Of a DNA stretch of 64,000 nucleotides, positions 43,875-50,936 are shown one piece after another. The position numbers and the translations under genes are program-made. The DNA comes from Lewinellaceae bacterium (GTDB taxonomy: Bacteria > Bacteroidota > Bacteroidia > Chitinophagales > Saprospiraceae). The stretch is from positions 620,001-684,000 of the forward strand of contig JACJXW010000006.1 in the NCBI GenBank assembly GCA_020636405.1, in the 5' to 3' direction. Position 1 is the stretch's first letter, and every line of letters begins with the position of its first letter. Under the pieces are notes generated by a model. It was given only the letters and a program-made list of their open reading frames with translations, was not told where the DNA came from and did not search any database.

Positions 43875-44107
43875 GCAGCAAGTAATAGCCGGGCTTTGGC
43901 TTTTGCCCTGCGCATAATGCGCTCCAGGATCTCGAAATTCTCCAACTCCTCTTTTTCAGCGGCATCCAGCCCTTCTGTTTTTTCCTTTTGTACCAGGAAC
44001 TCATAACGCTGGCTGGCTTTTTCCGATGCCTTGAAGGCGAGCACTCGCTCAGGATTCTGAGCGGCTATAAAATCTACGATTTCATCAAAAATAGCTGAAG
44101 CTACCAT
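43871..44107 (-). CDS. Small helical partner protein of the decayed HNH nuclease
   Basis: 78 residues, helical and charged, with EKTEGLDAAEKEELENFEIL matching the partner protein at 42435-42833. The stop overlaps the HNH start by 4 bases. It is shorter than its relative, lacking the N-terminal half. The pair is convergent to the intact pair, with the Rhs fragment G between them. Confidence 0.6.
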   Translation of the reverse strand: MVASAIFDEIVDFIAAQNPERVLAFKASEKASQRYEFLVQKEKTEGLDAAEKEELENFEILERIMRRAKAKARLLLAA

Positions 44108-44170
44108 GGGGTAGTGTTTGTTTTAAAACTTTCTCCTTCAAAAATACAGAATTAACTCTGCTTTTCCTAG

Positions 44171-44638
44171 CGGAAGTATTCGGGTGAAACCAAACTGGAG
44201 CCCACCGGCCCGCCTTCTGAAGAGTGCACGCCGGCGCCTCCTGTTTGTACGGAGGTGGATAGGCAGGAGCAGGAGGAATCGGTTGCCCTGATCCATAGTG
44301 AGATGTGTAATACGGGCATTTGTTCTATGCCGTTTCCCCTCACCATCTACCTGGTTCAACTCTGCGATGGCTCTACGATGTACATCCTCGGCGAAGGCTT
44401 GCTGAACCAGCTCGACGGCCCCTACACGATACTGGACGAGCTGGTGCTGAATTCGCCTGATGAGGAGGTCAGCGTGGTGGTTACTTCGCGCCGCCCCTTG
44501 TTTGCTATGAAGTTCCAGGAATATGAACGCAACGGCAATATCAAGGAACTGCGCTGGAAGATCACCAACCGGGCGCCAAAGTACTATCGGTATTCCTACG
44601 ACCCGTACAGGCTTGACGATGCGGTACAATTTCCTTAG
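44171..44638 (+). pseudogene. Rhs/YD-repeat protein fragment upstream of copy D
   Basis: An open frame follows a TAG at 44168 and reads YSGETKLEPTGPPSEECTPA, later YLVQLCDGSTMYILGEGLL, then NIKELRWKITNRAPKYYRYS and YDPYRLDDAVQFP. The RYSYDPYRL part is of the YD-repeat (Rhs core) kind. The only good start inside is GTG 44255, giving 127 residues. The stop is created by the border of a palindromic element inserted at 44638. Probably the more N-terminal section of the copy D core. Confidence 0.5.
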
Positions 44639-44796
44639 AATGCGATGGGATTTCCATGCTGAGCCGAAAATGAGTAGATTTTACCTCGATCAAGGCAAAT
44701 TTTGCAGCCGGATGCGGGCAATCCGGCGAAAAATTTAACGCCGAGCGAGGGGAAATCTGCCATTTGGAGGCCAGTAATGGAATTCCCATCGCATTC
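44638..44796. mobile_element. 159-bp MITE-like element with terminal inverted repeats
   Basis: Ends are GAATGCGATGGGATTTCC (44638-44655) and GGAATTCCCATCGCATTC (44779-44796), complementary at 17 of 18 positions. TTA stands on both sides as a probable target duplication. Copies C and E carry the empty site (TTTCCTTAATTTACC). No coding capacity. It is unrelated in sequence to the 192-bp element just downstream. Confidence 0.8.
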
Positions 44797-44857
44797 TTAT
44801 ATTTACCTTCCGAGATCGGCCAAATGAGGCTGGTTTACGACGCTACGGGCCGCAAGT

Positions 44858-45049
44858 GGTTTTAGAGCTTGCTTGCAGGTAGTCATTTTGGCTGCAAATG
44901 ACAGGGTTGGGAACCTCGCTTCGTCTATTTCCTCGCCCGTAGCGCTGCTACGCGCTCAAAAATAGCCTGTCCCGTCGAATGGCGGGAAGCCTCGCGAGAA
45001 CCCCAAACCTGTCATTTTCGCTTCAAAAGCACCACCTCCAAGCAAGCTC
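44858..45049. mobile_element. 192-bp palindromic MITE-like element in Rhs copy D
   Basis: Same length, ends and AAGT target duplication (44854-44857, 45050-45053) as the element at 40170-40361, differing by a few bases. Confidence 0.85.
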
Positions 45050-45118
45050 AAGTACGGAGAGTTCGGAACGACGAGCTACGCCTCGGGCATCGAGTACCTC
45101 GATGGGAAACTGGAGGCA

Positions 45119-45187
45119 TAGCTGACGTGGCAAGGATTGGCCACCAATCCTTGCCAGTCACTATGTGCCGACATTTATCGTCGGCAC
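45119..45187. repeat. 69-bp double hairpin at Rhs site 2 (copy D)
   Basis: Identical layout to 40431-40499: hairpins at 45129-45155 and 45164-45188, beginning with an in-frame TAG. Confidence 0.8.
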
Positions 45188-45359
45188 ATTTATGCCCCGG
45201 ATGGGCGCATGGTGGCGGAGTATACTGGGGGGCAGATAACAAGGTACCGGGCGGAGTATTTTCATCAGGACCATTTGGGTAATACGCGGCTAGTGTTCTC
45301 CGACTTCAACCAGGACGGCATCGTGGGCCTGGGAGAAGACGACCCGGCGACGCCGCTGA

Positions 45360-46343
45360 ATGAGCTGGAGATCACGCAAGCTGGAGCGCACCGCCGTCGC
45401 CAGAGGCTATGGCGGTCAAAGAGCGGAAGTCCCGGCATTTATCGCCGGGAAGAGCCACTATTATCCGTTCGGGATGAACCATCTCGGCCCGTGGTACGAG
45501 ACGGTGCCGCCGGAGAACAAGTACCTGTATAATGGCAAGGAGCTGAATGGGGATTACGAGATCAACCTGATGGATTATGGGGCCAGGTGGTATGATGGGG
45601 CGATTGGGAGGTGGACGGCGGTGGACCCGCTGGCGGAGGATTATTATTCAATTTCTCCGTATGCTTATGTAGCAAACAATCCCATTATGTTTATTGATCC
45701 TGACGGCATGAGATTATATTTGGCTAACAATGAACACCTTGGACAAGCGATTGAAGATATATTGGGTCTAGCAAGCAATCCAGATTTTGAAGGGAGGGTA
45801 GCTATTGATTTTACGGACACTGAAAAGGGCAAAAGAGTAGATTTCAGTTTTTCTGGCATCCCAAAAGAAGGCCTGAAAAGTGATGCGGGGCTGAACTTAT
45901 TATTTGACCTGACAAGAAGTGAAAGGGACTACCTATATGAGGTTGCAGAGAATACAACTACAATAGATAGAGAAACCGGAGAAGAACGTTCAGTTTCTCT
46001 GGGAGAAGGTACTTTGGGTTTTGGTAATTATTCCAAAACTCCGAGGTTACAATATGTTCCTGGAGACCTTCCAAAAGATGGTTTTGACGGACAAGTTACG
46101 ATTAACCCTTATGTAACATATTATGAAAATGCAGATGGAGTTGAGTCAGTAAAACCAAGGCCAGGTTTAGTATTTCATGAACTGCAGGAGAATTATGAAA
46201 GGACTGAAAAAGGGCTCTATTATAGGAATATGGATGGAACTAAAGCAGCCCACGAAATTGCAATTGAAAAAGCAGCAAAGCTTTATTCCGGAATAAAGCC
46301 ACGAACTCCTGGCCGAATTAAAAGAGTAGAATTCAGAAAATGA
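45360..46343 (+). CDS. Rhs core 3' part with zincin-like toxin tip (copy D)
   Basis: 327 residues from ATG 45360; the first 30 derive from the hairpin element. The core (SHYYPFGMNHLGPWYETVPP, KYLYNGKELNGDYEINLMDY, RWYDGAIGRWTAVDPLAEDY, IDPDGM) is followed by an AT-rich tip (about 120-327). Near residue 273 stands LVFHELQENYERTEKGLYY, then TKAAHEIAIEKAAKLY. HELxE with a downstream AH-x-x-A-I-x-x-E is a gluzincin-type signature seen in Bacteroidota Rhs tips with a predicted metallopeptidase. Third metal ligand uncertain. A lipoprotein gene follows by 4 bases. Confidence 0.75.
   Translation: MSWRSRKLERTAVARGYGGQRAEVPAFIAGKSHYYPFGMNHLGPWYETVPPENKYLYNGKELNGDYEINLMDYGARWYDGAIGRWTAVDPLAEDYYSISPYAYVANNPIMFIDPDGMRLYLANNEHLGQAIEDILGLASNPDFEGRVAIDFTDTEKGKRVDFSFSGIPKEGLKSDAGLNLLFDLTRSERDYLYEVAENTTTIDRETGEERSVSLGEGTLGFGNYSKTPRLQYVPGDLPKDGFDGQVTINPYVTYYENADGVESVKPRPGLVFHELQENYERTEKGLYYRNMDGTKAAHEIAIEKAAKLYSGIKPRTPGRIKRVEFRK
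45380..45441. repeat. Mosaic hairpin element at Rhs site 3 (copy D)
   Basis: Nearly identical to the element at 35470-35541 (GCTGGAGCG head, CCGCC/GGCGG hairpin module, CCCGGC-ATTTATC-GCCGGG tail). Shifts the Rhs frame by +1, as in copy B. Confidence 0.8.
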
Positions 46344-46347
46344 CAGA

Positions 46348-46833
46348 ATGAAAACTTTAGTACTCAATTTGATAGCCCTTATACTTTATACGGGGTGTAA
46401 TACTTCCCAAGTTTTCTTCATTCAAAATGAAGAAATGCAAAAAATGCGTATTGATTCTCTTTATTACTTGAATGAACAAACGGATGCGTTTGAAATTGGA
46501 GCAATTTTAGGAGAAGAATTTATAGAAGTGGAATTTGATGAAGTGTTATTGAATAATACCTCAGAAAACATTCAATTGAGTGGCCGCATTCACACTAAAG
46601 TTACTCGAGAACGAATTCCCTTTTGTAACATTTACTTAACCAGCACTTCAAATCGTGGAAGCCTTCTAATTGGGGAAACAATAGGCAATGTAAACCAAGA
46701 AGGCGCCTTTTCAATAAAAATAAACAAATCTAAACTAGGTGATGAAAAGCTGGTTTTTCATTGCTTTAGCTTTATCCCTGAAGTATTTAACTTAAGTGAA
46801 CTCTCCGGTGTGCTTCCACCTTCCCAAAAATAA
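46348..46833 (+). CDS. Lipoprotein, candidate immunity protein for the copy D zincin
   Basis: 161 residues with a lipobox (VLNLIALILYTGCNTS, Cys17). The C-terminal half (GRIHTKVTRERIPFCNIYLT; GETIGNVNQEGAFSIKINKS) is like a carboxypeptidase regulatory-like beta-sandwich, a common module in Bacteroidota envelope proteins. It starts 4 bases after the toxin tip. An envelope-anchored partner suggests that the toxin acts in the periplasm or is intercepted there. Role from position only. Confidence 0.55.
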   Translation: MKTLVLNLIALILYTGCNTSQVFFIQNEEMQKMRIDSLYYLNEQTDAFEIGAILGEEFIEVEFDEVLLNNTSENIQLSGRIHTKVTRERIPFCNIYLTSTSNRGSLLIGETIGNVNQEGAFSIKINKSKLGDEKLVFHCFSFIPEVFNLSELSGVLPPSQK

Positions 46834-46882
46834 CCCCGTATGGGATAGCGCTCCCGGGATGAGAAATTAGGGCATAGAAAAA

Positions 46883-46900
46883 GGGTATGCCTACATACCC
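46883..46900. terminator. Small hairpin after the lipoprotein gene
   Basis: GGGTATG-CCTA-CATACCC, directly before the mosaic hairpin element 46903-47014. Could end the immunity transcript; no T-run. Confidence 0.35.
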
Positions 46901-46902
46901 CA

Positions 46903-47014
46903 AGCTGGAGCGCACCGCCGTCGCCAGAGGCTATGGCGGTCAAAGAGCGGAAGTCCCGCCTGCGCGGCAGTAGCCCGCTCCGGCGGGCGGAGGCCCGAAC
47001 GCAGCTTCGGGAAG
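46903..47014. repeat. Mosaic hairpin element, longest form, before Rhs copy F
   Basis: 112 bases containing all modules: AGCTGGAGCG head, CCGCC/GGCGG module, GAAGTCCCG joint, the GCCCGC-TCCG-GCGGGC hairpin module, and the CCCGAA/TTCGGG tail. Shorter forms at 40781, 43341, 49948 and 50048 can be derived from it by loss of modules. The core of copy F starts right after it at site 4. Confidence 0.8.
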
Positions 47015-47023
47015 AACAAGTAT

Positions 47024-47884
47024 TTGTATAATGGGAAGGAGTTGAATGAGGATTATGGCATCAAGCTGATGGATTATGGGGCAAGGTGGTATGATGGGGC
47101 GATTGGGAGGTGGACGGCGGTGGACCCATTGGCGGATGAATACGCGCCAGTCTCTCCTTACAATTATGTATTAAATAACCCTTTGAAATTCGTAGACCCA
47201 GATGGAATGCGTGTGGAAATTGTCGGAGACGATGATTACAAGCGTCAAGTGTTCAATGCATTAATCTCGCTTGCCTTAAACTCTAACACTGGTGCAAAAC
47301 TAGTCAATGAAGCATTTGCTTCCGAAAATACGTTAGTGATTGGCAACACTGACTCTGACATTACTGGGAATCAGATTGATAAATGGAACTCCGACAAAGG
47401 CTATATGACTTTAGCATTCAACCTGGAGGAGGCCGTACAACCGTTAGATGCTTCCAATGGTCGGAACGGAAACGAACTCGAACAAACGTTGGAGACGGGT
47501 CTAGCTCATGAGATTAGTCATTTTCTTGATCCGCAGGAAGGATATCTACTGAATGACCAAGGGCAATCCACCACTATTGCAGCAGATGAAGTTCAGGCCG
47601 TTGAGATGGAAAACAGGGTTCGCCGTGATATGGGGTTGCCCGAGAGAACTCACTATGGAGGCCTGAATGTATACGGCAAGCAAATTGCAAAATCGAAATA
47701 TGAGCGATACTACAACAGAGTAGACAAACAAGACTACGCAGGACCTCTTGGTCAACACAGGCTTGCCACGCCATTAAATCGTGAGAGTAGGTCGCTTAGA
47801 AATTATCGATTCGAACCAACTGGAAGCTTAAGAAATGCCTTGGTTCGTCCTATCCGGACAAGCACACTTTATATTTGGAGATGA
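47024..47884 (+). CDS. Rhs core end with M91/NleD-like zincin toxin tip (copy F)
   Basis: 286 residues counted from TTG 47024. Only the last 60 residues of the core remain (YNGKELNEDYGIKLMDYGAR, WYDGAIGRWTAVDPLADEYA, to FVDPDGM). The tip contains GLAHEISHFLDPQEG (HExxH near residue 162) and, about 40 residues on, ADEVQAVEMENRVRRDMGLP then ERTHYGG. HExxH with downstream E-x-x-A-V-x-x-E-N-x-x-R is the pattern of the M91/NleD-like Tox metallopeptidases. It overlaps the next gene by 4 bases. No site upstream of its own is visible for translation, so it may be a silent cassette. Confidence 0.8.
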   Translation: MYNGKELNEDYGIKLMDYGARWYDGAIGRWTAVDPLADEYAPVSPYNYVLNNPLKFVDPDGMRVEIVGDDDYKRQVFNALISLALNSNTGAKLVNEAFASENTLVIGNTDSDITGNQIDKWNSDKGYMTLAFNLEEAVQPLDASNGRNGNELEQTLETGLAHEISHFLDPQEGYLLNDQGQSTTIAADEVQAVEMENRVRRDMGLPERTHYGGLNVYGKQIAKSKYERYYNRVDKQDYAGPLGQHRLATPLNRESRSLRNYRFEPTGSLRNALVRPIRTSTLYIWR

Positions 47885-48450
47885 TGAAAAGAGTCAAAAT
47901 TGTGGCTATTGTCTTATTCATAGTTATTCTGAATAACTGCCAGTGGAATGTAAGTACACATTCTTCGGTGGAAGAATGGAACCAAACTACGTTAGATTAT
48001 CTAGAAGGGCAATGTCCCAAATATCTGCAACTTGTAAGATCTTTAAAATCATCGATAATACCTCCTACCCGTCACGATACAAATGATCTTAACGATGTAG
48101 TTCACGACCTGCTTTCAGTCCGTCAATATTACTATCCGAAATTAGTAAAGCATCTTCAAGTTCATGGGATAGCATTGGATGATATTGAAATATTTGAGCA
48201 CTTTACAAGTAGTCAAGTTCGGATAAGGGCGAAGGCTCTGAGCGGAGAGGTTTTCTCTATCAAGATAGAGCAGCCTTTTGAGGGTGCACACACCAATTTT
48301 AGCATTGAGAACTCCGAAGCAGCGGGGGGCTTCGATATAGATGATGATGTATGTATTGCGATTCCAGAAGGTGTTTTTCCGGATAGGTTTGTGTTTGTGT
48401 CGAAAAATACGGACGCTGAATGGGTTGTAACTTACGCTAAGATTTATTGA
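47881..48450 (+). CDS. Lipoprotein, candidate immunity protein for the copy F zincin
   Basis: About 190 residues with a lipobox (VKIVAIVLFIVILNNCQWN). Starts at ATG 47881 or 47884-region ATGs, overlapping the toxin tip end. The mature part is helical, then beta (LLSVRQYYYPKLVKHLQVHG; VRIRAKALSGEVFSIKIEQP). No family recognised. Same overlap style as other toxin-immunity pairs here. The region from 48451 to 48690 shows no gene. Confidence 0.55.
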   Translation: MMKRVKIVAIVLFIVILNNCQWNVSTHSSVEEWNQTTLDYLEGQCPKYLQLVRSLKSSIIPPTRHDTNDLNDVVHDLLSVRQYYYPKLVKHLQVHGIALDDIEIFEHFTSSQVRIRAKALSGEVFSIKIEQPFEGAHTNFSIENSEAAGGFDIDDDVCIAIPEGVFPDRFVFVSKNTDAEWVVTYAKIY

Positions 48451-48690
48451 TCCTGTCCTGCCCTAAGGTGGAGCTATGCGCAGTGCGTTAGCATGTAAGG
48501 CTCCGTTGGGCATAACCGCCTTTGGCGGCCCGAAGCCTCCCTCATTTCGTTATCAATTACAGCGGGCGGGGCGCGAAGGCATGCTACCCTGTATTGAAAG
48601 CAATGCCTGCAGGGCCATTCAGCTTGCTCATAACATTATTGAACTAAAAATCGTATTTTGGCCTTACCCTAAAGGCAATAAACTTTTCTT

Positions 48691-48927
48691 ATGAGGATCA
48701 CTATAGAAACGACGAGCATACAAGAGATTGAGGTTTTACTGAAGTTGCTCCGTGAATTAAACCTCCAGGGCGTCAGGATCATCGAACAGCCAGACGCTCC
48801 GGCCGGTTCGCCTGTTTCCAGAGGGGACAAGAGCATTGACCCCGGAGAACTGTTCGGAATATGGAAAGACAATCCCAGGGATATAGATGAGATAAGAACC
48901 AGATCCTGGGCGCGTAACTGGAGTTAG
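48691..48927 (+). CDS. VapB-like antitoxin
   Basis: 78 residues: an N-terminal beta-alpha part (MRITIETTSIQEIEVLLKLL) and a flexible acidic C-terminal end (IDPGELFGIWKDNPRDIDEI, then RTRSWARNWS). The R-x-x-x-W-x-R-x-W end with the W-K-D-N-P/RDIDEIR type sequence is typical of antitoxins that precede Bacteroidota PIN toxins. Three bases separate it from the PIN gene. Confidence 0.8.
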   Translation: MRITIETTSIQEIEVLLKLLRELNLQGVRIIEQPDAPAGSPVSRGDKSIDPGELFGIWKDNPRDIDEIRTRSWARNWS

Positions 48928-48930
48928 GCC

Positions 48931-49308
48931 ATGATCCTTTGCGACACCAATATTTTTATCCACGCATTCAATGGAAACGTGCAAACCATTGAGGAACTCA
49001 ATCAGATCGGGCACGAAAATATAGCGCTCTCCACCATCACGGTCATGGAACTTTTTCAGGGTATGGGCAACAAAAGGGAGCTCGAAATAATGAAAAAGAA
49101 GATCAGGTACTATGACTTTATCGAGATAGATATCCCTGTTTCAAAACTGGCTTTGGAATTGGTGGAACGGTTTAACCTCAGCCATGGATTGAAAATCCCC
49201 GACGCCATTATCGCAGCGACTGCTGTAGTCCACCAAATTGAACTCCACACTTATAATGTCAAGGATTTTAGGTTCGTCCCGGATATCAGGCTGTATGAAG
49301 TGAAATAA
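48931..49308 (+). CDS. vapC: PIN-domain toxin, VapC family
   Basis: 125 residues, the normal VapC length. PIN acidic residues are visible in ILCDTNIFIHAF (Asp5), STITVMELFQGMGNK (Glu near 40) and LKIPDAIIAATAVVHQI (Asp near 92), with a final TYNVKDFRFVPDIRLYE. Cleaves structured RNA such as tRNA in the characterised family members. Appears intact, unlike the PIN gene at 39648. Confidence 0.9.
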   Translation: MILCDTNIFIHAFNGNVQTIEELNQIGHENIALSTITVMELFQGMGNKRELEIMKKKIRYYDFIEIDIPVSKLALELVERFNLSHGLKIPDAIIAATAVVHQIELHTYNVKDFRFVPDIRLYEVK

Positions 49309-49425
49309 TCCGGCGCCTCTTTTACATTAGCTTATCCTGACTGCTTACTTCCTTTCCGGATTTCCTTAATTTACCTTCCGAGATCGGCCAAATGAGGCTG
49401 GTTTACGACGCTACGGGCCGCAAGT

Positions 49426-49617
49426 GGTTTTAGAGCTTGCTTGCAGGTAGTCATTTTGGCTGCAAATGACAGGGTTGGGAACCTCGCTTCGTCTATTTCC
49501 TCGCCCGTAGCGCTGCTACGCGCTCAAAAATAGCCTGTCCCGCCGAATGGCGGGAAGCCTCGCGAGAACCCCAAACCTGTCATTTTCGCTTCAAAAGCAC
49601 CACCTCCAAGCAAGCTC
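49426..49617. mobile_element. 192-bp palindromic MITE-like element in Rhs copy E
   Basis: Third copy at the same codon of the Rhs core; AAGT duplicates at 49422-49425 and 49618-49621. Confidence 0.85.
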
Positions 49618-49686
49618 AAGTACGGGGAGTTCGGAACGACGAGCTACGCTTCGGGCATCGAGTACCTCGATGGGAAACTGGAGGCA

Positions 49687-49755
49687 TAGCTGACGTGGCA
49701 AGGATTGGCCACCAATCCTTGCCAGTCACTATGTGCCGACATTTATCGTCGGCAC
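49687..49755. repeat. 69-bp double hairpin at Rhs site 2 (copy E)
   Basis: Same two hairpins as at 40431-40499, starting at 49697 and 49732, with an in-frame TAG as first codon. Confidence 0.8.
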
Positions 49756-49947
49756 ATTTATGCCCCGGATGGGCGTATGGTGGCGGAGTATACTGGGGGG
49801 CAGATAACAAGGTACCGGGCGGAGTACTTCCACCAGGACCACCTTGGTAACACTCGGCTGGTGTTCTCCGACTTCAACCAAGACGGCATCGTGGGCCTGG
49901 GAGAAGACGACCCGGCGACGCCGCTGAATGAGCTGGAGATCACGCAG

Positions 49948-49988
49948 GCTGGAGCGTAGCGGAAGTCCCGGCATTTATCGCCGGGAAA
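49948..49988. repeat. Mosaic hairpin element at Rhs site 3 (copy E, short form)
   Basis: GCTGGAGCGTAGCGGAAGTC then the CCCGGC-ATTTATC-GCCGGG hairpin; the CCGCC/GGCGG module present in copies B and D is missing. Confidence 0.75.
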
Positions 49989-50047
49989 AGCCATTACTAC
50001 CCGTTTGGCATGAACCACCTGGGCCCGTGGTACGAGACGGTGGCGCC

Positions 50048-50088
50048 AGCTGTAGCGCAGCGGAAGTCCCGAACGTAGCTTCGGGAAG
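50048..50088. repeat. Mosaic hairpin element at Rhs site 4 (copy E, short form)
   Basis: AGCTGTAGCGCAGCGGAAGT then TCCCGAA-CGTAGC-TTCGGGA. Lacks both optional hairpin modules. Lies between WYETVAP and NKHLYNGKEL. Confidence 0.75.
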
Positions 50089-50142
50089 AACAAGCACCTG
50101 TATAATGGCAAGGAGCTGAATGGGGATTACGAGATCAACCTC

Positions 50143-50922
50143 ATGGATTATGGGGCCAGGTGGTATGATGGGGCGATTGGGAGGTGGACGGCGGTGGACC
50201 CGCTGGCGGAGGAGACACCATCTTGGACGCCATATAGATATGCTTTCAATAATCCTTTGATATTCATTGATCCGGACGGGATGTTTGAGGATGAGGCTGC
50301 CGCAAGAAAATACGCCAAGGAAAATAATATAAAAATTCGGCCTAAAAGTTTCATTGGCAAACTGTTTACGAGTGGAAAACGAAGTAATATAGTTGAAAAT
50401 TCTGATGGCACTTACTCTATCGATAATGAAAGTGAACACACTTCAATTACTGACTTTGGTGGTGAGCTAGGAGTTTTGACAGCTTCTCTGGTTAAGCCAA
50501 CTGACATGATGTCCGTCGAAACGGAAGGCAACATGTTCACAGGAGAAACCATGACAGCTACCCTGCGTGATGGAACTGAAGTGAATATTACGCCTGAGGC
50601 CGGAACTGCTCCTACTCCGGGAAGGGGGCGAGTGCCAAACTGGGTTCGTGGGGTTTTAGGCCTGATAAAAAACAGCAAAAATGGAAGATTACCCAAAGAA
50701 TTCCACCCTCGTGGGAGGGGGCGAAATTGGAAGAATAAGGATGGGGATTTACCTACTAGAGATCCAAACGGAAACTCTGTAACTTATACAGAGTACGATG
50801 CTAAAATTGATCCGAGGATAAGAGGGGCAAAGAATAGAGGAGGGCATCGGATAGTACGTGGTTCGGATGGAAAGTCATACTATACTTCAGATCACTACAA
50901 AACATTCAAACGAATTGAATAA
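50143..50922 (+). CDS. Rhs core end with intact barnase-family RNase toxin tip (copy E)
   Basis: 259 residues from ATG 50143. Core end (MDYGARWYDGAIGRWTAVDP, FIDPDGMF), then a linker of about 130 residues shared with copy C, then a ribonuclease N1/T1/barnase-type domain. Catalytic residues by alignment with barnase are Glu217 (VTYTEYDAKID; barnase Glu73), Arg236 (GGHRIVRGSDGK; Arg87) and His251 (YYTSDHYKTFKRIE; His102). All three are present, so the tip should be an active cytoplasmic RNase if delivered or expressed. The barstar-like gene follows by 14 bases. Confidence 0.85.
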   Translation: MDYGARWYDGAIGRWTAVDPLAEETPSWTPYRYAFNNPLIFIDPDGMFEDEAAARKYAKENNIKIRPKSFIGKLFTSGKRSNIVENSDGTYSIDNESEHTSITDFGGELGVLTASLVKPTDMMSVETEGNMFTGETMTATLRDGTEVNITPEAGTAPTPGRGRVPNWVRGVLGLIKNSKNGRLPKEFHPRGRGRNWKNKDGDLPTRDPNGNSVTYTEYDAKIDPRIRGAKNRGGHRIVRGSDGKSYYTSDHYKTFKRIE

Positions 50923-50936
50923 ATAATTAGCTATAC

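Larger units (their letters stand above)
44803..45379 (+). pseudogene. Rhs core fragment (copy D, 5' part), interrupted twice
   Basis: Same core as copy C: LPSEIGQMRLVYDATGRK, the 192-bp element, KYGEFGTTSYASGIEYLDGK, the 69-bp double hairpin with TAG at 45119, then IYAPDGRMVAEYTGGQITRY, RAEYFHQDHLGNTRLVFSDF, to NELEITQ at 45379. At site 3 the mosaic hairpin element follows. Nucleotide identity to copies C and E is nearly complete, so these blocks were duplicated recently. Confidence 0.85.
49368..49959 (+). pseudogene. Rhs core fragment (copy E, 5' part), interrupted twice
   Basis: NLPSEIGQMRLVYDATGRK, 192-bp element, KYGEFGTTSYASGIEYLDGK, 69-bp double hairpin with TAG at 49687, IYAPDGRMVAEYTGGQITRY, RAEYFHQDHLGNTRLVFSDF, to NELEITQ, ending at a TAG in the site-3 mosaic element (49957). 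Further core pieces follow in other frames: SHYYPFGMNHLGPWYETVAP (about 49990-50047), then after the site-4 element HLYNGKELNGDYEINL. Confidence 0.85.

Noticed and set aside
48476..48694. Small gene between the copy F immunity gene and the VapBC module
   Set aside because: No start context, no plausible protein features, and the frame ends inside the antitoxin start.
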